Notes under the pieces: generated by a model
What the model was told of the DNA's origin: nothing
Databases searched by the model: none
What the model saw: only the letters and a program-made list of their open reading frames with translations
Position numbers and translations under genes: made by a program
Shown here: in pieces, positions 1 to 6,398 of the stretch
Layout: each line of letters opens with the position of its first letter
Position numbering within the stretch: the stretch's first letter is position 1
DNA from: Competibacter_A sp003527885
Lineage (GTDB): Bacteria; Pseudomonadota; Gammaproteobacteria; Competibacterales; Competibacteraceae
Assembly: GCA_035442025.1 (NCBI GenBank)
Contig: DAORPQ010000001.1
Span: 1-64,000 of the forward strand
DNA: 64,000 bases
Reading direction: 5' to 3'

Positions 1-2
1 AA

Positions 3-578
3 TCTGTATCTAACTAGATATCCCATGAATAAGAATTTTCGGATAGGCTCTAAGTCCGAGTTTTCCCATTCGCCGTGATACGAACTAACAAGGAAGGCTT
101 CTGTGCCCGGAAGTTGCGTGTAGGAGAGTAATTTCCTTCCGTTTTTGTGGAATGCGGAATCAACTTGGTCCTTGGACTCGTTTGTGTATGCCATGTCTAT
201 GAACGTTGCGTGTCCAGCCGGTGCGGCTTCAATCCAGACCACCTTTTTTATGGGTGAGGTTTGTGGCCGAGACAGAAAGTCCGATGGGAGCGCGATCCCA
301 ATTACCCGTGTCGCTTGACCGCTCCCTCGCTCCGGGGTCGTCAGTCGCCGCCAGCCAAACATCTTTCTATCCTGCAGAGTTTTAGGTGTTCCATACTCGG
401 TTGTGAATGCGCTCCTACATATACCCGACTTATGAAAGCTATACTTTTCGATGCCCCCCATCTGTCGAATTGAGAGATATACGTCGCCTATTGGGGTTAT
501 CCAGAGCCTCCAAATGTTCGATACGTATCCGTCGGCACGTCTAACGGCAAATCGAAGGTCATGCAGGTTCTTGGACAT
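3..578 (-). CDS. Integron cassette protein of unknown function, partial (runs off left edge)
   Basis: Reading the minus strand from the ATG at 578 gives 192 uninterrupted codons to the window edge, so the 3' end lies outside. The protein begins MSKNLHDLRFAVRRADGY and later contains KKVVWIEAAPAGHATFIDMA; it looks globular and soluble, with no signal peptide or membrane segment. I do not recognise a family. Codon use is unlike the rest of the window: AGA, AGG and ATA are frequent and GC is lower. The ATG lies four bases after the GTTAGGT core of an attC site on the same strand, the usual place for the first codon of an integron cassette gene. The cassette position and composition are directly visible; acquisition by integron recombination is inferred from them. 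Cassette genes are usually expressed from an upstream integron promoter, which is not visible here. Confidence 0.75.
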   Translation of the reverse strand, partial: MSKNLHDLRFAVRRADGYVSNIWRLWITPIGDVYLSIRQMGGIEKYSFHKSGICRSAFTTEYGTPKTLQDRKMFGWRRLTTPERGSGQATRVIGIALPSDFLSRPQTSPIKKVVWIEAAPAGHATFIDMAYTNESKDQVDSAFHKNGRKLLSYTQLPGTEAFLVSSYHGEWENSDLEPIRKFLFMGYLVRYR

Positions 579-581
579 GAC

Positions 582-677
582 ACCTAACGTCTGAGGTGAG
601 GGGCGGCTTGGCCGCGAAGCGGACAGGGCACCTGCAAGCGCAGCTCGCAGGCCGTCCCCTCCACCGATGGGTTGGGC
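582..677 (-). other. Integron attC recombination site (about 96 bp)
   Basis: On the minus strand the element opens with GCCCAAC (677-671), fits RYYYAAC, and ends with GTTAGGT (588-582), fitting GTTRRRY. Between them lie imperfect inverted arms: GGTGGAGGGGACGGC near 665-651 pairs with GCCGCCCCTCACC near 606-594, leaving a GC-rich central loop. Length, core boxes and arm layout are those of an attC site. The direction means cassettes read right to left: the cassette ending in this attC is at about 672-1091, and the next cassette starts at 587. No second attC and no integrase gene are visible. Confidence 0.8.
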
Positions 678-1090
678 AAACGCCCGGACAAGAGAGCCAG
701 CACCAGCATCCATATAAAAGTCAGTGATGGCGATACGCCTGTAAAGCGGAGTGTAGGCCGACCGAAAAGACGAAGTGGGTTTGGCGGCAAAGCGTGTAGA
801 AGTCGACCCCAACGGGAAACCAACGAAGCCACTGACGCAGCGGGCAGGCGTAACGAGGGAGACCCCAAAACTAGCGCGAGCCGTGGGCAACGAGACCAAG
901 CCTGAAACGGAGCAGACCACGCCCGGCGTACGGCCCCGCTGCGCACCAGGGAGCAGCGAGAAGAAGAAACGAAGGAACAGGCGCTCAAAAGACGGTAAAC
1001 CGGGGACAAGCGGAAAGCGGAGGCAGAGCGGAAACCCCTCATACCGAAGCCAATGAAGGAAGCCCCAAGCGCGTGGGGTAAGAAGCCCAA
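584..1090 (-). CDS. Possible cassette ORF reading into the attC site (168 codons)
   Basis: A 168-codon open frame starts at a TTG at 1090 and ends inside the attC, so its last roughly 30 residues (from NPSVEGTAC) are simply the translated recombination site. Such attC-derived tails are commonly annotated on cassette ORFs. The rest is arginine-, serine- and leucine-rich with no recognisable domain. The plus strand of the same stretch also has two open frames (672-905, 775-1056), which is expected for a strongly purine-skewed sequence and weakens the case for any of them. The cassette could be non-coding. Existence of an open frame is certain; translation is doubtful. Confidence 0.25.
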   Translation of the reverse strand: MGFLPHALGASFIGFGMRGFRSASAFRLSPVYRLLSACSFVSSSRCSLVRSGAVRRAWSAPFQAWSRCPRLALVLGSPSLRLPAASVASLVSRWGRLLHALPPNPLRLFGRPTLRFTGVSPSLTFIWMLVLALLSGRLPNPSVEGTACELRLQVPCPLRGQAAPHLRR

Positions 1091-1313
1091 CTATTGATTA
1101 GACCCCCTAAAAGGTGTGTTATTTTACACCTCAAATGAATTTTATTCCTAAATTTACTTTCATATCAATATGTTAAAATAACACATCACTAATAGCAGAT
1201 GCTAAAGACCCACACATCCGAAGCCGTTCCTGGATGACTTGATGCATACGGGCATAAAAAAAGCTATAGGCCAAAAATGAAACAATAGCCTTGAGGCAGT
1301 ATTCAGCCCGCCT
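1091..1313. other. AT-rich spacer without a gene, with a 12-bp inverted repeat
   Basis: No coding frame is evident. A perfect 12-base inverted repeat, TGTGTTATTTTA at 1115-1126 and TAAAATAACACA at 1174-1185, is separated by 47 bases. At 1085-1091 the plus strand reads GCCCAAC, which on the minus strand is GTTGGGC, a GTTRRRY core box that could be the right boundary of the cassette ending at 582. No paired attC arms are seen to its right, so it could be an attI-like or secondary site. The composition differs sharply from the GC-rich genes that follow. Confidence 0.4.
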
Positions 1314-2480
1314 TCACATTTCCGCCATCTCGAAAAAGCGTCGGGTATGGAATACCGAAACTTGAAAAGCGCGCCCTTGCCAGGATAGCAGCCGCTTCAA
1401 AACAAAGTCGAACAACAAAGAATTGTGCTCGCGCAATGCAATCAGTTCAGAGACAGCATCGGCCGGCAGCAAACCGGCGCGGGCGAGCGCCGCGGGTGAG
1501 GTCAACGGCAGGACACCGGGCAACGGATAATCGGAGCCTTGCAACAACCGATCATGCAGATCGCCCCGCTCCAGCAGCGTGCGAATCACTTCCGGCCTGC
1601 GGTTGCGCTGCGCGATCGCGGAAATGTCTCCGTACAGCCGACCGTCGGCTCGCGGCTCAGCGAAAAGCCGCAAAAACAATTCAAAACTGGGCCGGCGTGG
1701 GCCGTGCTCGCCCTGGTCCAAATCGACATCCTTGCCCAGTGACGCGCAGTGGGCAACGATGACCCGAACTCCGGCGTCCAGCGCCCGCCGCAACCGCAAA
1801 GGATTCCCCAAATGCTCGGTAGCGCCGCCGCGCACGGCCTTTTCCTCGCCGCAATGGACGATCAGCGGCAAGCGGCGCGCGGCCAGCGCCCGATAAAAGG
1901 CGTCACAACGCGCCGAGGCCGGGTCCATGCCCATCGCCGCCGGCAGCCACTTGAGCGCTCGCGCCCCGCGCGCCACCGCCGCCTGTAATGCGTCAACGGC
2001 ATCAACCCGATAGGGGTGGATGGACGCCGCCCACTCGAAGCGGGCCGGAAAAGTCTCCGCCAACCGGGCCGCCCAGCCGTTGGGAATGTGGAAGGCCGTG
2101 CGCTCCTCGTGCGCTTGGCCGGCCTCGCCATAAAAGCGCTCGAACGCGAACAGTAGCACTTTGAAACCGGCGGGCATGGCGTCGCATTGGTTCAGCAAGC
2201 GGGCGGCGTAGCTCGCATCGACCCGACCCGGCGCGTTATGCGCGCAACTGGCGTTCAGGTAGAACAGCCGTTGCGCGTAATGCAGGGGATGGCGCAGCGA
2301 CGACAGCTGCGGCCCGACTTCGATGCCGCTGCCGCCGTCGCCCAAGCCGGCCAGATGGACGTGACAATCCCAGACTTGCGCGGGATCGATGCCGCTCCAC
2401 GCCCGCCGCAGCCACGACCCATCGAGCAAGGCCACCGGAACGGGCGTTCGGCAGGGGTTGAATAGCCTCCAGCCAGCCAT
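1314..2480 (-). CDS. Amidohydrolase-family TIM-barrel hydrolase
   Basis: 388 residues from an ATG at 2480 (a TTG six bases upstream is also in frame; neither has a strong ribosome site). The N-terminal part has the metal-binding HxH of the amidohydrolase superfamily (DCHVHLAG, H40 and H42). LIVHCGEE and VIVAHCASLG supply later histidines, and QGSDYPLPG near the C-terminus supplies the final metal aspartate. This fits the Amidohydrolase_2 (PF04909) group of metal-dependent hydrolases and decarboxylases. It is the last gene of the long aryl-polyene operon, 12 bases after the lipoprotein gene. Its substrate is unknown; a role in tailoring or releasing the aromatic head or a conjugate is inference from position only. 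Confidence 0.75.
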   Translation of the reverse strand: MAGWRLFNPCRTPVPVALLDGSWLRRAWSGIDPAQVWDCHVHLAGLGDGGSGIEVGPQLSSLRHPLHYAQRLFYLNASCAHNAPGRVDASYAARLLNQCDAMPAGFKVLLFAFERFYGEAGQAHEERTAFHIPNGWAARLAETFPARFEWAASIHPYRVDAVDALQAAVARGARALKWLPAAMGMDPASARCDAFYRALAARRLPLIVHCGEEKAVRGGATEHLGNPLRLRRALDAGVRVIVAHCASLGKDVDLDQGEHGPRRPSFELFLRLFAEPRADGRLYGDISAIAQRNRRPEVIRTLLERGDLHDRLLQGSDYPLPGVLPLTSPAALARAGLLPADAVSELIALREHNSLLFDFVLKRLLSWQGRAFQVSVFHTRRFFEMAEM

Positions 2481-2492
2481 TGCCAATAAAGC

Positions 2493-2882
2493 TTACAAGC
2501 GGCTGAGCTGCGTGTTGATCTCCCGGCTCAGATTTTGAATCCAGCCGTTGTAGTTGCTGTGGATGTTGGCCCCATCGTAGTCGAGGTTGTCGCTGTCTCG
2601 ATAGTGAATACTGTAGGTGTGTCGGTCGTAGGGAATTTCCACTTTCGCCATATGCTCCCGCACCCGCAGCGTCGCCACGATCAGTCCGGGCCTGACCGCA
2701 TTCATCTGCCAGCCCAGCGAAGCCCCCGCCCGCAAAATAGCGCCTCGCACATCCCCCATTCCATAATTCCGCGTGCTGGTGGTTACCGGCGCACCCGAAA
2801 CGGTGTAAACGGGATTATTCCGGCAACCGACCACGGCCATCGCCAGCATGACAACCACGGGAAACAACAGTTTTATTTTCAT
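2493..2882 (-). CDS. Small predicted outer-membrane lipoprotein
   Basis: 129 residues with a signal peptide: basic MKIK, a hydrophobic core, then a lipobox VVGC with lipidated cysteine at residue 20. The mature part (about 110 residues) has no family I can name and ends in a possible amphipathic helix (NGWIQNLSREINTQLSRL). Its start overlaps the stop of the glycosyltransferase gene by four bases (ATGA), indicating translational coupling. Aryl-polyene clusters commonly carry a small lipoprotein alongside the LolA-like and MMPL components, so an envelope role in pigment placement is a reasonable inference. Residues after the cysteine (RN) do not include Asp at +2, consistent with outer-membrane sorting. 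Confidence 0.75.
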   Translation of the reverse strand: MKIKLLFPVVVMLAMAVVGCRNNPVYTVSGAPVTTSTRNYGMGDVRGAILRAGASLGWQMNAVRPGLIVATLRVREHMAKVEIPYDRHTYSIHYRDSDNLDYDGANIHSNYNGWIQNLSREINTQLSRL

Positions 2883-3661
2883 GGCTTGTTCTCACTATCG
2901 TGCTGTTTTATCAAAACTTCATCAGGATTCACCGCTAATGGTAGCAGCCGGAGAGAACGCAGCAAGCCCGACGGATACATCCCCCGTTTGATCAATGAAC
3001 CCGCCACCAGCTCGATGATGCGCGAGGTATCCCGCCACGGCCGGTAGTGGCTGGGACGACCTTGCGCCAAGTAGAGCGTTTCGATGGCCACCGCCGCCGG
3101 ATAGCAGCCGCAGCGGGCGGCCTGGATCAACAGGGAGCTTTCGTAGACGAAGCCGCGTCGGCCCGGCTCGGGGGGGCTGGCCTGACGCAAAAATTCTGCG
3201 GGATACAACCGAAAGCCGGATTGGGTGTCGCGCAACGGATAGCCGGCCGCCCAGGACACCCAGAAATCGGCCATACCGTTGGCGAAGCGCCGCACGCCGG
3301 GGGCGCGGTCGCGATGGCTCAGCCGCGCGGCGACGATCAGCCGGCCGGGACAACGCCGGTGCGCCACCAGCAGCTTGGGAATATCCTCGGGGTGGTGCTG
3401 GCCGTCCGCATCCAGGGTGATGACGGCGGTCGCGCCCTGCTCCAGCGCGTGGCGCATCCCGCGCCACAGCCCGGCCCCCTTGCCCTGATTGTCCGCTTGA
3501 CGCAACACGACCGCGCCCGCCGCTTCGGCCCGCGCGGCGGTCTCGTCGCGGGAACCGTCATCGACCACGATCACCCGATCAACCTGCCGGCGGGCGCGGC
3601 CGACGATTTCGGCGATGGTGGCGGCTTCGTTGTAGGCGGGAATCAGCACGGCGACCGGCAT
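2879..3661 (-). CDS. Family 2 glycosyltransferase
   Basis: 260 residues. A GT-A fold opens with VLIPAYNEAATIAEIV, continues with VIVVDDGSRDET and has the metal- and nucleotide-binding LDADGQHHPED (D84, D86), the layout of dolichol-phosphate-mannose-synthase-like GT2 enzymes. The C-terminal third carries FRLYPAEFLR and a short hydrophobic stretch but no convincing double membrane anchor. It follows the ketoreductase gene by six bases and overlaps the lipoprotein gene. GT2-type enzymes occur in aryl-polyene clusters and are thought to attach sugar to the polyene lipid; donor and acceptor cannot be read from the sequence. Confidence 0.85.
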   Translation of the reverse strand: MPVAVLIPAYNEAATIAEIVGRARRQVDRVIVVDDGSRDETAARAEAAGAVVLRQADNQGKGAGLWRGMRHALEQGATAVITLDADGQHHPEDIPKLLVAHRRCPGRLIVAARLSHRDRAPGVRRFANGMADFWVSWAAGYPLRDTQSGFRLYPAEFLRQASPPEPGRRGFVYESSLLIQAARCGCYPAAVAIETLYLAQGRPSHYRPWRDTSRIIELVAGSLIKRGMYPSGLLRSLRLLPLAVNPDEVLIKQHDSENKP

Positions 3662-3667
3662 GGCCGC

Positions 3668-4387
3668 TCAGACCACGCCGCCGTTGAGACCGATGATTTG
3701 CCCGGTCAGATAAGCCGCCGCGTCGGAGGCCAGGAAACCGACCAACGCGGCCACTTCGGCGGGCGTGCCGGCCCGTTGCGCCGGGACCAGCCGCTTGATG
3801 GCGGCGGCGTCGAAAACCGCGTCGCTGGCCTGCCCGGCGATGATGCCCGGCGCGACGGCGTTGACCGTGATGCCGCGCGAGGCCAGTTCCAGCGCCAGCG
3901 CCTTGGTCGCGCCGTGCAATCCGGCCTTGGCGGCGGCGTAGTTGGTCTGGCCGCGATTGCCGGTCACCCCCGCCAGCGAGGAGATGTTGATGATGCGCCC
4001 CCAGCGGGCGCCGATCATCGGCAACAGCAGCGGTTGGGTGACGTTGAAAAAGCCGTGCAGGCAGACACCGATCACCCGATGCCAGCGCGCCGACGACATA
4101 CCGGCCAGCGGCACATCATCGTGTAAACCGGCATTGTTGACCACCACCTGAATCGGCCCGGTTTCGAGGCACCCATTCAGACTGCGACGCACCGCCTCTT
4201 CGTCGGCGACATCGAAAGTGACGGTGTCCGCCGACCCGCCCGCCGCTTGAATGGCGGCGGCGACCTCCGTCGCCCGTTCGGGGTGCCGGAAGGCGTGAAC
4301 GATGACATGCAGGCCGTCGGCCGCCAACCGCTGACAGATGGCGCGACCGATATCGCCGCTGCCGCCGGTCACCAAGGCTCGCCTCAT
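3668..4387 (-). CDS. 3-oxoacyl-ACP reductase (FabG-like ketoreductase)
   Basis: 239 residues from the ATG at 4387, whose first bases overlap the stop of the upstream ketosynthase-like gene (ATGA). It is a classical short-chain dehydrogenase: TGGSGDIG at residues 7-14 binds NADPH, NNAG is at 84-87, and the catalytic triad is in ISS (S137), Y150 and K154 of NYAAAKAG. Length and motifs match FabG. Within this cluster it would reduce each beta-keto intermediate during polyene assembly, before dehydration by the hotdog dehydratases. A longer in-frame extension upstream to 4810 exists but lies inside the neighbouring gene and is not the start. Confidence 0.9.
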   Translation of the reverse strand: MRRALVTGGSGDIGRAICQRLAADGLHVIVHAFRHPERATEVAAAIQAAGGSADTVTFDVADEEAVRRSLNGCLETGPIQVVVNNAGLHDDVPLAGMSSARWHRVIGVCLHGFFNVTQPLLLPMIGARWGRIINISSLAGVTGNRGQTNYAAAKAGLHGATKALALELASRGITVNAVAPGIIAGQASDAVFDAAAIKRLVPAQRAGTPAEVAALVGFLASDAAAYLTGQIIGLNGGVV

Positions 4388-5202
4388 CCCGGCTCGACCT
4401 CCACGCGCAGGCGGACGCCACTTTCCGCCAACACGACCGACCCCGTGGCCTGTCGGGCGATGGCGCACAGCAAGGGTAAAGCGCGCGCGGCGGGATTGGC
4501 CGCCCGTAACGTTTCCAGCGCGGCATCCTCCAACCGATCCGCCGCTTGATCCGCGACCGGCGTCAGCCGCAGCGTCGCCAGCCCTCGGCGAGTCGAAGCC
4601 GGATTCAACAGCAACGCCACCGCGAATGGCGCGACGATCGCGCGCCGTCCCGACAGCGGGAACGGCAGCGGTAAATCGTAGGCGACCAGCAGCACCCGCG
4701 CCGCTTCCGCCCAGGCCAGCGCCGCCGCTTCCAGCAAACCGCCGCCGAAGCTGCCGTCGTAGGCGGACAGGCTCGACGAAGGTTCGGTGCAGCCGGTGGC
4801 GATGGACCAATAACCGGACGGGGTGTTGTGCACCGACTGATGAAAATGCACCGGCGAAACCGGACGGTCGGGTTGGGTCAGCGCCGTGCAGATTTTATCC
4901 AGCACCTCGCTGTCGCCGCCGGAGGAGGCAAACACCGTTCGCACCGCCTCGCCCCGCGCTCCGGGAGCACGATCAGGATTGAATACCGGCGCTTGCGTCA
5001 TCGCTTCTTGCGCGGCCTGGAGCGCCAGCTTGATGGTGGCGGTGACGCGCCGCCGTTCGTTGGCCGGCAGCAACGCGGCGGAAAGCGCCGGCAGCGGTTC
5101 GGGCCGGTAAGGCCGCCAGCCGGCCAATACTTCCCGGCTGGCGGCCCAACCCGTCAGCCCTGGCGCGACCAGACCCACGCTTTCGACGGCGAGCGACTTC
5201 AT
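4384..5202 (-). CDS. Truncated beta-ketoacyl synthase-like protein (chain-length-factor type), copy 1
   Basis: 272 residues from the ATG at 5202. It carries only the N-terminal half of the thiolase/ketosynthase fold (Ketoacyl-synt_2, PF13723 type). The nucleophile-elbow region reads YWSIATGCTEPSSS, keeping a cysteine at residue 138 where true ketosynthases have the active-site Cys, but the two catalytic histidines of the C-terminal half are absent. Aryl-polyene clusters use such a protein as a chain-length-factor-like partner of the main ketosynthase. It is coupled to the KS gene upstream (overlap 5199-5202) and to fabG downstream. A clear paralogue is at 9752-10543, where the equivalent position is Ser. 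Confidence 0.8.
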   Translation of the reverse strand: MKSLAVESVGLVAPGLTGWAASREVLAGWRPYRPEPLPALSAALLPANERRRVTATIKLALQAAQEAMTQAPVFNPDRAPGARGEAVRTVFASSGGDSEVLDKICTALTQPDRPVSPVHFHQSVHNTPSGYWSIATGCTEPSSSLSAYDGSFGGGLLEAAALAWAEAARVLLVAYDLPLPFPLSGRRAIVAPFAVALLLNPASTRRGLATLRLTPVADQAADRLEDAALETLRAANPAARALPLLCAIARQATGSVVLAESGVRLRVEVEPG

Positions 5203-6395
5203 GCGCCGCCCCGTCCGAGCAGCAGGCTGCAATTGGTGCCGCCGAAACCGAAGGAGTTGCTGAGCGCTAGCCGCAAGGGCCTTTCCCGGTTCTCCAACAC
5301 CACCCCCACGCCCAATTCTGGATCGCGCTGGCGGGTGTTGAGCGTGCCGGGAATCAAACCATGCTCCAGACAAAGGGACACAAAAACGGCTTCGGTAATG
5401 CCCGCCGCACCCAAGGTATGCCCGGTCCAGCCCTTGGTGGAACTGCACGGCGTTGCCGCGCCGAATACCCGCAGCACCGCCCGGTCTTCGGCGGCGTCGT
5501 TCGATGGCGTGGCGGTGCCGTGCAGGTTGATGTAATCCACCTGTCCGGGCGCGATGTCCGCTCGCTCCAGCGCCTGCCGCATCGCCAGCGCCGCGCCCGC
5601 GCCTTCGGGGTGGGCGGCGGTCATGTGATAGGCGTCGCTGCTCTCGCCGTAGCCCAGCAGCCGCACCCGCCCGTCTTCGGGCTCGGCCCATTCCAGCAGC
5701 GCAAACCCCGCCGCCTCACCGACGCTCAGGCCGTCGCGCTCGCGGTCCCACGGCCGGCAAGGCTGCGGGGAAGCCAGACCCAAGGCATTGAAACCATACA
5801 AGGTCGTCAGGCACAGGCTATCCACGCCGCCGACCACGGCGGCGTCGCAAAATCCGGCTTTCATCTGCCGCCAAGCGGACGCAAACGCCTTGGCGCTGGA
5901 GGAACAGGCGGTGGAGATCGCCCACGCCACGCCGGCCAACTCCAGCCAGCGCCGGGTGAAATCCGCGACCGAGAACACGTTATGGGTATGCCGGTAATCG
6001 AAGCTCGCCGGCAGTGCGCCGGTGATCGGATCGCGCTGGCGGTAAGCCTGTTCGGTGGCGCCGATGCCGGAGGTGCTGGTGCCGACGAACACGCCGATCC
6101 GGTCGGCGCCGTAGCGCGCCCGCGCCGCCGCCACCGCCGCCGCAAAGCCGTCCTGCTCCAGCCCCAGTCGCGCCAAGCGGTTGTTGCGGCAGTCGAACGC
6201 CGCGAATTCATCGCGCAGCGGCTCGTCCTCCAGACCGGCCACCCGCCCGATCCAGGTCGCCAGCGCGGCATCCTCAAAATCGCACGGCCGCAACCCGCTT
6301 TCACCGCGCCGCAACGCCGCCAGCGAAGCGGAAAGACCGCGACCGAGCGCGTTGGTCGCGGTACAAGCGGTGATGGCAAGCGGTTGGATGGCCAT
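5199..6395 (-). CDS. Beta-ketoacyl-ACP synthase (FabF-like ketosynthase)
   Basis: 398 residues with the complete condensing-enzyme triad: C164 in ISTACSSSAKA, H292 in LHGTATPSND and H326 in KGWTGHTLGAAG, plus the glycine-rich C-terminal SNSFGFGGTNCSLLL. This is the main elongating ketosynthase of the cluster, catalysing decarboxylative condensation of malonyl-ACP with the growing aryl-polyenoyl chain. The start ATG at 6395 lies three bases after the MMPL gene stop, and the end overlaps the truncated KS-like gene. The immediate pairing of a full KS with a truncated KS-like subunit is the expected heterodimer arrangement of type II aryl-polyene synthases. Confidence 0.9.
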   Translation of the reverse strand: MAIQPLAITACTATNALGRGLSASLAALRRGESGLRPCDFEDAALATWIGRVAGLEDEPLRDEFAAFDCRNNRLARLGLEQDGFAAAVAAARARYGADRIGVFVGTSTSGIGATEQAYRQRDPITGALPASFDYRHTHNVFSVADFTRRWLELAGVAWAISTACSSSAKAFASAWRQMKAGFCDAAVVGGVDSLCLTTLYGFNALGLASPQPCRPWDRERDGLSVGEAAGFALLEWAEPEDGRVRLLGYGESSDAYHMTAAHPEGAGAALAMRQALERADIAPGQVDYINLHGTATPSNDAAEDRAVLRVFGAATPCSSTKGWTGHTLGAAGITEAVFVSLCLEHGLIPGTLNTRQRDPELGVGVVLENRERPLRLALSNSFGFGGTNCSLLLGRGGA

Positions 6396-6398
6396 GAT

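Noticed and set aside
261..473. Plus-strand 70-codon open frame in the cassette region
   Set aside because: It is opposite the longer minus-strand cassette gene, which is uninterrupted over 192 codons and starts correctly after the attC.
720..1090. Possible group II intron or retron RNA
   Set aside because: No reverse transcriptase, no domain V-like hairpin and no clear GTGYG 5' boundary; only generic hairpins are seen.
1091..1313. Integron integrase or attI next to the cassette fragment
   Set aside because: No intI-like coding frame fits in this spacer and the following gene is an amidohydrolase; only a single GTTRRRY-like box at 1091-1085 (minus) remains, which is too little for attI.
3047..4126. 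Long plus-strand open frame (359 codons) opposite the glycosyltransferase and ketoreductase genes
   Set aside because: It is a shadow of the GC-rich minus-strand genes; its translation is Gly/Arg/Asp-rich with no domain, while the opposite strand has clear enzyme motifs.
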